Assembly: GCA_039190385.1 (NCBI GenBank)
Contig: JBCCYD010000065.1
Coordinates: 1 to 19,315, forward strand
Source: Xenococcus sp039190385
GTDB taxonomy: Bacteria > Cyanobacteriota > Cyanobacteriia > Cyanobacteriales > Xenococcaceae
Length of the DNA: 19,315 nucleotides
Direction: 5' to 3'
Every line of letters starts with the position of its first letter. The first letter of the stretch is position 1. The notes below the pieces were generated by a model that saw only the letters and a program-made list of their open reading frames with translations, was not told the origin of the DNA and ran no database searches. Position numbers and translations under genes: made by a program. This document shows, one piece after another, positions 15,283-19,315 of this stretch.

Positions 15283-16029
15283 CTACATGAAATGAGGTTG
15301 ATGACGAACTAGGTTCAGGAATTCTTCGCGAGTTTTTTGGTCTTCTTGGAAAACTCCTAACATGGCACTAGTGACAGTCCAAGAACCAGGCTTTTGCACC
15401 CCACGCATTGACATGCACATATGAGTTGCTTCCATAACAACAGCTACACCTTGAGGTTCTAAAGCTTCTTGAAGAGCCTCTGCTACTTGACGAGTGAGAC
15501 GCTCTTGTACTTGAAGACGACGAGCATACATCTCAACAATTCGGGCCAACTTACTCAAACCCACTACCTTTTGATTGGGAATATAAGCAACATGAGCTCT
15601 ACCCATAAAGGGCAACATGTGATGTTCGCAAAGACTAAAAAAGTTGATGTCTCTGACCAAGACCATTTCATTATGTCCTTCATCAAAGATGGCATTATTA
15701 ATAATTGTCTCTAGGGACTGGTTGTATCCTTGAGTCAGAAATTGCATTGCCTTAGCAACTCTTTTAGGTGTTTTCAGCAATCCTTCACGGTCTGGATCTT
15801 CCCCTAAGGACTCTAAGATTACTCTCACGGCATCTTGCAGGCGTTCTTCTGACTTTTCTGCTTCCTGCTGAATAACTACTTCTTTACCGTTATGGGTATT
15901 ACGATCTGGCCTAGTAACAACCTGTTCGATCAAACTAGATTGTAAGCCATTAAGTGAAGCACTAACGCCATTGTTGGATTTTAAGCCATTGGTAGAAGAA
16001 TTAGAACCGTTGGAAAAAGCTGTTGTCAT
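15283..16029 (-). CDS. folE: GTP cyclohydrolase I
   Basis: This homodecameric cytosolic enzyme converts GTP to 7,8-dihydroneopterin triphosphate, the first step to folate and pterins. The zinc ligands C134 and H137 (SLCEHHMLPF) and C205 (THMCMSMRGV) are present, along with the VGLSKLARIVEMYARRLQVQERLT helix-turn region and the usual LESLGEDPDREGLLKTPKRV. The 248 residues include an N-terminal extension of about 60 residues rich in N, G and S, probably disordered, which accounts for the length above the bacterial norm. It lies 69 bp downstream of the SDR gene on the same strand and may be co-transcribed. Confidence 0.97.
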   Translation of the reverse strand: MTTAFSNGSNSSTNGLKSNNGVSASLNGLQSSLIEQVVTRPDRNTHNGKEVVIQQEAEKSEERLQDAVRVILESLGEDPDREGLLKTPKRVAKAMQFLTQGYNQSLETIINNAIFDEGHNEMVLVRDINFFSLCEHHMLPFMGRAHVAYIPNQKVVGLSKLARIVEMYARRLQVQERLTRQVAEALQEALEPQGVAVVMEATHMCMSMRGVQKPGSWTVTSAMLGVFQEDQKTREEFLNLVRHQPHFM

Positions 16030-16098
16030 AATAAATTCCGAGTAAAACTTTGATCTCTTGCTATTTGTTATTGAGGAAAAACGTTATGAGAAAATAAC

Positions 16099-16827
16099 TT
16101 ACAAAGCCCCTCCACTGGGCATAACAGTCATTTCTTCTATTACCGCTTGTGATGGTAATAAAGCTGCATGGAGAATTGTTTGAGCGACAATTTCTGGAGT
16201 TAGCATTGCATCGCGATTAAAATCTGCTTTGACTGTATCTGTATCCCAAATGGGTGTGTTTACCGCCCCTGGGGAAATGATCACAGCACGAATACCATTA
16301 GCTCTTTCTTCGATCGCTAAGGTTTTAGTAAGAGCCACCAACCCGGCTTTGCTGACGCTATAGGCTCCCCAATCAGGAAAGGCATTACTCGCAGCAATTG
16401 ATGCCACATTAATAATGGTTCCAGAACGGCGATCGCGCATTGACGGGAGAATTCCTTGGATGCACTGAAAGACACTAGTAAGATTAAGATTCATTACCTG
16501 TTGCCAATCTTCCAAGGAGGTAGCTTCTAAACTATTGGTATAGCCCATTCCCGCATTATTAACTAAAATATCAATTCCGCCAAAGTCTTGAGCAATAGCT
16601 GCTAAACGATCTTTGACTAGAGTGATTTCTACTAAATCTACAGGATAGGATTTTGCTTCTACTCCCAACGCTATGGCAGAATCAACCACTGCTGATAAAT
16701 TAGCAGAAGCACGACTGACTAAGGCCAGATTAATTCCAGCTTTGGCAAATGCGAAAGCTGTTGCCTTACCGATGCCGCTACTTGCTCCCGTAATAATCGC
16801 TCGTAGTTGGGTTGGGGGTGGATTCAT
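16099..16827 (-). CDS. SDR-family NAD(P)-dependent oxidoreductase
   Basis: A classical short-chain dehydrogenase/reductase of 242 residues. The cofactor motif TGASSGIG is at 13-20, NNAG at 90-93, the catalytic serine S143 (NVASIAAS) and the YSVSK dyad Y156/K160, followed by the ISPGAVNTPIW loop. R39 after the second strand (ALVSRAS) suggests NADP(H) preference. It resembles FabG-like and 3-oxoacyl-ACP-reductase-like cyanobacterial paralogues, but the substrate cannot be told. The GGAL C-terminus is on target length. It sits between accA and folE, all on the minus strand. Closeness to accA does not by itself make it a fatty acid enzyme. Confidence 0.93.
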   Translation of the reverse strand: MNPPPTQLRAIITGASSGIGKATAFAFAKAGINLALVSRASANLSAVVDSAIALGVEAKSYPVDLVEITLVKDRLAAIAQDFGGIDILVNNAGMGYTNSLEATSLEDWQQVMNLNLTSVFQCIQGILPSMRDRRSGTIINVASIAASNAFPDWGAYSVSKAGLVALTKTLAIEERANGIRAVIISPGAVNTPIWDTDTVKADFNRDAMLTPEIVAQTILHAALLPSQAVIEEMTVMPSGGAL

Positions 16828-17167
16828 ACTAATGGCTTGTACTTTTTTCGCTCTTTAAGTTTCAGGCTATTCCAGCTAAATTCGGCAGCAAAAGGCACAA
16901 AGAAATTTTTTGCTGCTTTAGAAATATTTTTGCTAGATAGAATAGTTACTTCTTTGGTTAGTCTTGGTTGTTGGTGACCAAATAGGATTGTTTTGAGCCT
17001 ATCTAATACAAGGATAGGTAGGGTCAAGCAATCGCAAGTAGAAACAATAATTACATGATCGTCAAGAAGATTATGTAAAGAAATGTTTCCTCGAATTATT
17101 ATAGCACTCTCATATTCTTAATAAAACATAAAATTTCCCATTTTTCGGGTTAATAACAGATTAGGCT
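16828..17167. other. 340-bp spacer between the SDR gene and accA
   Basis: No convincing gene is present. It holds an 11-bp palindrome, TTGGTGACCAA (16971-16981), and a CCTATC/GATAGG pair around 17000-17020, upstream of the SDR start, either of which could be regulatory. A weak CCC/GGG hairpin with a T-run lies just past the accA stop. Confidence 0.3.
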
Positions 17168-18145
17168 TTAGCTTACTTGTTCAAATACACCCATTTTGCG
17201 GAATTTTTCGTAGCGCAATTGCCGGAGCTGTTGGGCGCTTATTTCCGATAAACGCTCGATATTTTCCCAGATTGCTTGTTTCAGTGTTGCGGCGGCTTCG
17301 AGGGGTTCGGAATGCGCTCCACTGGGTGGTTCGGTCAGAATTGTATCGATTAAACCTAATTGTTTTAAATCCTTAGATGTGATTTTTAGGGCGGCGGCTG
17401 CTTGAGGAGCTTTCTTGGCATCTTTCCAGAGAATTGCGGCACAGGCTTCTGGGCTGGCTACTGTATATACTGAATGTTCAAACATTAATATATGATCGGC
17501 GACTCCTATACCGAGAGCGCCACCCGAGCCACCTTCACCAATGATGGTCGTAATAATGGGGACTTCAAAGCTAAACATTTGCCTTAAGTTATAGGCGATC
17601 GCTTCTCCTTGTCCTAGTTTCTCCGCTTCTACTCCTGCCCAAGCACCCGGAGTGTCAATGAAAGTCAGGATGGGCATACCGAATTTGTTAGCATGTTCCA
17701 TTAAACGTAAAGCTTTGCGATAACCTCCGGGAGCGGCCATACCAAAGTTACGAGCGACATTGTCCTTGGTGTCCCGACCTTTTTGGTGACCCATTAAAAC
17801 TACTGGTCTACCGTTAATACGGCCAACTCCTCCGACTAAGGCCGGATCATCATGGCCACTGCGATCGCCATGGATTTCTAGCCATTCATCAGTAATTGCC
17901 TGAATATAGTCAAGGGTGCTGGGACGACGAGGATGACGAGCTAACTGAAGTCTTTGGGCCGGAGTTAGAGAGCCAAATATTTCTTTGCGTAGCGTATTTG
18001 ATCTCTCTTCTAGCTGAGCAATCTCACCCGAAACATCTACCTGATTTTCTGCCGCCAATTGTCGAATCTGCTCGATACGTGATTCTAGTTCACATAAAGG
18101 CTTTTCAAAATCTAGGAGAAAACTTTTGCGCTCGTTTTTTGCCAT
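17168..18145 (-). CDS. accA: Acetyl-CoA carboxylase carboxyltransferase subunit alpha
   Basis: AccA with AccD transfers the carboxyl group from carboxybiotin to acetyl-CoA, making malonyl-CoA for fatty acids. I place the start at the ATG whose CAT is at 18143-18145 (MAKNERKSFLLDFEKPL), because this matches the family; the frame runs further up to a TTG at 18169. The resulting 325 residues equal the usual length. The N-terminal coiled helix (LESRIEQIRQLA) is followed by the crotonase-like core with HGDRSGHDDPALVGGVG, GHQKGRDTKDNVARNFGM, TFIDTPGAWAGVEAE and GEGGSGGALGIGVAD. accD is not nearby, which is normal in cyanobacteria. Confidence 0.97.
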   Translation of the reverse strand: MAKNERKSFLLDFEKPLCELESRIEQIRQLAAENQVDVSGEIAQLEERSNTLRKEIFGSLTPAQRLQLARHPRRPSTLDYIQAITDEWLEIHGDRSGHDDPALVGGVGRINGRPVVLMGHQKGRDTKDNVARNFGMAAPGGYRKALRLMEHANKFGMPILTFIDTPGAWAGVEAEKLGQGEAIAYNLRQMFSFEVPIITTIIGEGGSGGALGIGVADHILMFEHSVYTVASPEACAAILWKDAKKAPQAAAALKITSKDLKQLGLIDTILTEPPSGAHSEPLEAAATLKQAIWENIERLSEISAQQLRQLRYEKFRKMGVFEQVS

Positions 18146-18251
18146 GTCTTGTCTCGGGAACCATACCAATAGTCCCTAATTATGCCTTATTATGGTTTCT
18201 TTGAATATCGATTATTGAAATATACAAAAGAAAAGCCTGATTGCAGTAAGT

Positions 18252-18291
18252 GGGAATAATCCGAGTTGATTTTTCAATCTGAATTATTCCC
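18252..18291. repeat. Inverted repeat between accA and the toxin-antitoxin pair
   Basis: GGGAATAAT (18252-18260) and ATTATTCCC (18283-18291) are exact inverted repeats with 22 bp between, enclosing TTGA/TCAA. TGATTG and CAATCA flank them outside. It lies between divergent genes, so it is not where a terminator is expected. A regulatory site for accA or a small repeat element is possible. Confidence 0.4.
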
Positions 18292-18370
18292 AATCAAGCC
18301 AAGTTTAATCCAAAAGTCTAATGCGATCCAACCTCACAATTATCAAATCTTAAGCATATTGTCTATAAGC

Positions 18371-18389
18371 TATAATCTATACTGTATAG
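18371..18389 (+). promoter_or_regulatory. Promoter and operator of the toxin-antitoxin pair
   Basis: TATAAT (18371-18376) is followed at once by the 13-bp palindrome CTATAC-T-GTATAG (18377-18389), which would cover the transcription start. An XRE antitoxin bound there would block its own promoter. No clear -35 box is seen. Confidence 0.6.
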
Positions 18390-18416
18390 GTAGTAAAAAT
18401 AGTCCGATAGTTACTA

Positions 18417-18821
18417 ATGAAACTGCAAGTAAAACCCCAGTTAGCAGTCCTCAGAGCAAAGCACGACAAAATTAGCCAATCAGAGCTATCAAGACAAACA
18501 GGCATTACCAAAAAACAACTTAGCGCCCTAGAAACAGGCAAAACTAAGGGAATTACCTTTGAAACCTTAGCCAAACTCTGTTTATTTTTTGATTGTACTC
18601 CCAACGAACTATTGCAATTAGAAGAAATAGCAGAAATAGAGACATCTCCAACTAAAGAAGAATTATCTTTAGCCGATGAAATTATTGCGCGGGGATTAAG
18701 CCGTGCGATAAACTCTCCGCAAAGACCTACTTCAGAAATTTGGGCAGAGTTTGATGCTGTCAGAGCTAAACTAGCTAACTCTGCTACGAATCCAGACAAA
18801 TTAGTGCATCAAGACATTTAG
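18417..18821 (+). CDS. XRE-family antitoxin / transcriptional regulator
   Basis: A 134-residue protein with an N-terminal Cro/C1-type helix-turn-helix (about 8-66: KISQSELSRQTGITKKQLSALETGKTKGITFETLAKLC region) and an acidic, probably disordered C-terminal part suited to wrapping a toxin. The HTH ends in CTPNELLQLEE, typical of this class. It is followed after 7 bp by a PIN-domain toxin gene, and a promoter-overlapping palindrome upstream supports self-repression. The ribosome site is weak. A plain regulator without toxin link is less likely given the spacing. Confidence 0.85.
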   Translation: MKLQVKPQLAVLRAKHDKISQSELSRQTGITKKQLSALETGKTKGITFETLAKLCLFFDCTPNELLQLEEIAEIETSPTKEELSLADEIIARGLSRAINSPQRPTSEIWAEFDAVRAKLANSATNPDKLVHQDI

Positions 18822-18828
18822 TAATTAA

Positions 18829-19245
18829 GTGATTAAGGTTATCATCGACACTTCTGTTTTTGTTGCTGCACTTCTCAGTAAGAATCAAACCAACGCACCA
18901 GCCCAAATCATTAATGCTTGGCGAGAAGAGAAATTTATTCTGGTTATGGCACCACCATTAATGCGAGAGCTAGTGGTGAAACTGATTCAAAAAAATATTC
19001 CGCTAACTGAAATCGAAAACCTGGTAGCAATTATCGGAGAAATCGCTCTACAGATTCCTGGTATCTATGAAGCAAGTCGGTTAGACGATATCGATCCAGA
19101 TGACAATATGTTTTTGGCAGCAGCCTATGAATCTAATGCTGACTATTTGGTTAGTTTAGACAAAAAGCACTTGCTGCCACAGCAATTCCAAATTAGGAAT
19201 GTAGCTAAGGATACAGAAATAATGTTGTTTATCTTCAGAAGCTGA
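18829..19245 (+). CDS. PIN-domain toxin (putative ribonuclease)
   Basis: A 138-residue PIN-domain protein of the kind annotated as toxin-antitoxin toxin component, PIN family. The acidic metal-binding residues are visible: D7 (IIDTSVFVAALL), E47 (LMRELV), D91/D92 (DPDDNMFLAAA) and D111 (YLVSLDKKHLL). Such enzymes cut RNA with Mg2+ when the antitoxin is lost. The start is GTG, 7 bp after the antitoxin stop, with no clear ribosome site; translation probably depends on coupling to the antitoxin. All catalytic residues and both ends are intact, so it is likely functional. Confidence 0.88.
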   Translation: MIKVIIDTSVFVAALLSKNQTNAPAQIINAWREEKFILVMAPPLMRELVVKLIQKNIPLTEIENLVAIIGEIALQIPGIYEASRLDDIDPDDNMFLAAAYESNADYLVSLDKKHLLPQQFQIRNVAKDTEIMLFIFRS

Positions 19246-19270
19246 TGAAGAAAGAAATCTAAGGTTAGAG

Positions 19271-19315
19271 ATGAATCAAGAAAGACCTTTGGAGGATATG
19301 GCGCTTAGTTTTCCA
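19271..19315 (+). CDS. Possible start of a further gene, cut by the window edge
   Basis: ATG 19271 opens a frame MNQERPLEDMALSF that continues to the end of the window, 25 bp after the toxin stop. No strong ribosome site is present and the fragment is too short to identify. It could be the first codons of a downstream gene in the same transcript or a chance frame. Confidence 0.3.
   Translation, partial: MNQERPLEDMALSFP

Noticed and set aside
16824..17027. 67-codon minus-strand frame overlapping the SDR start by ATGA
   Set aside because: The four-base overlap looks like translational coupling, but the frame starts with TTG, has no ribosome site, and the lysine-rich product resembles nothing I know. 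It is more likely a chance frame in the promoter region.

Overview
The window is chromosomal DNA from a cyanobacterium. It carries chlorophyll-binding CP43'/IsiA-family genes, a PsaL-type domain, flavodoxin, a cyanobacterial-type tmRNA tag beginning ANNIV, and many copies of the octamer GCGATCGC (HIP1), which is over-represented in many cyanobacterial genomes. The DNA is AT-rich and no species can be named from it.

Positions 1 to about 4800 form an iron-stress block. An intact CP43'-like antenna gene is followed by a second antenna gene fused to a PsaL domain. The second gene is split by a frameshift that fits loss of one 7-bp repeat unit. Next come a structured 527-bp spacer, flavodoxin (isiB), three copies of a ~95-nt hairpin-forming repeat interrupted by a MITE-like element, a small four-cysteine membrane protein, and a FeoA-like gene on the opposite strand. 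Palindromes around feoA and before isiB are possible metal-regulator sites. The antenna genes and flavodoxin fit the usual low-iron strategy of extra chlorophyll antenna around photosystem I and flavodoxin replacing ferredoxin.

Positions 4990 to 9170 hold housekeeping genes: holA (polymerase III delta), ssrA (tmRNA), dprA, and a class I/II aminotransferase. Between ssrA and dprA lie three exact and two degenerate copies of TTTTCCACA in one orientation, the DnaA-box sequence of cyanobacteria. One of them overlaps the ssrA terminator.

Positions 9170 to 11100 look like accessory DNA: a 488-bp stretch with possible gene remnants, a near-consensus promoter, and a 471-residue protein of unknown function with a possible OB-like central part.

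Positions 11200 to 18150 return to core metabolism: purL and purF in tandem (de novo purine synthesis), folE (uses GTP), an SDR oxidoreductase, and accA (fatty acid synthesis). purL contains an in-frame CCCCATC-type repeat. The window ends with an XRE antitoxin / PIN toxin pair behind a promoter-operator palindrome, and the first codons of a possible further gene.
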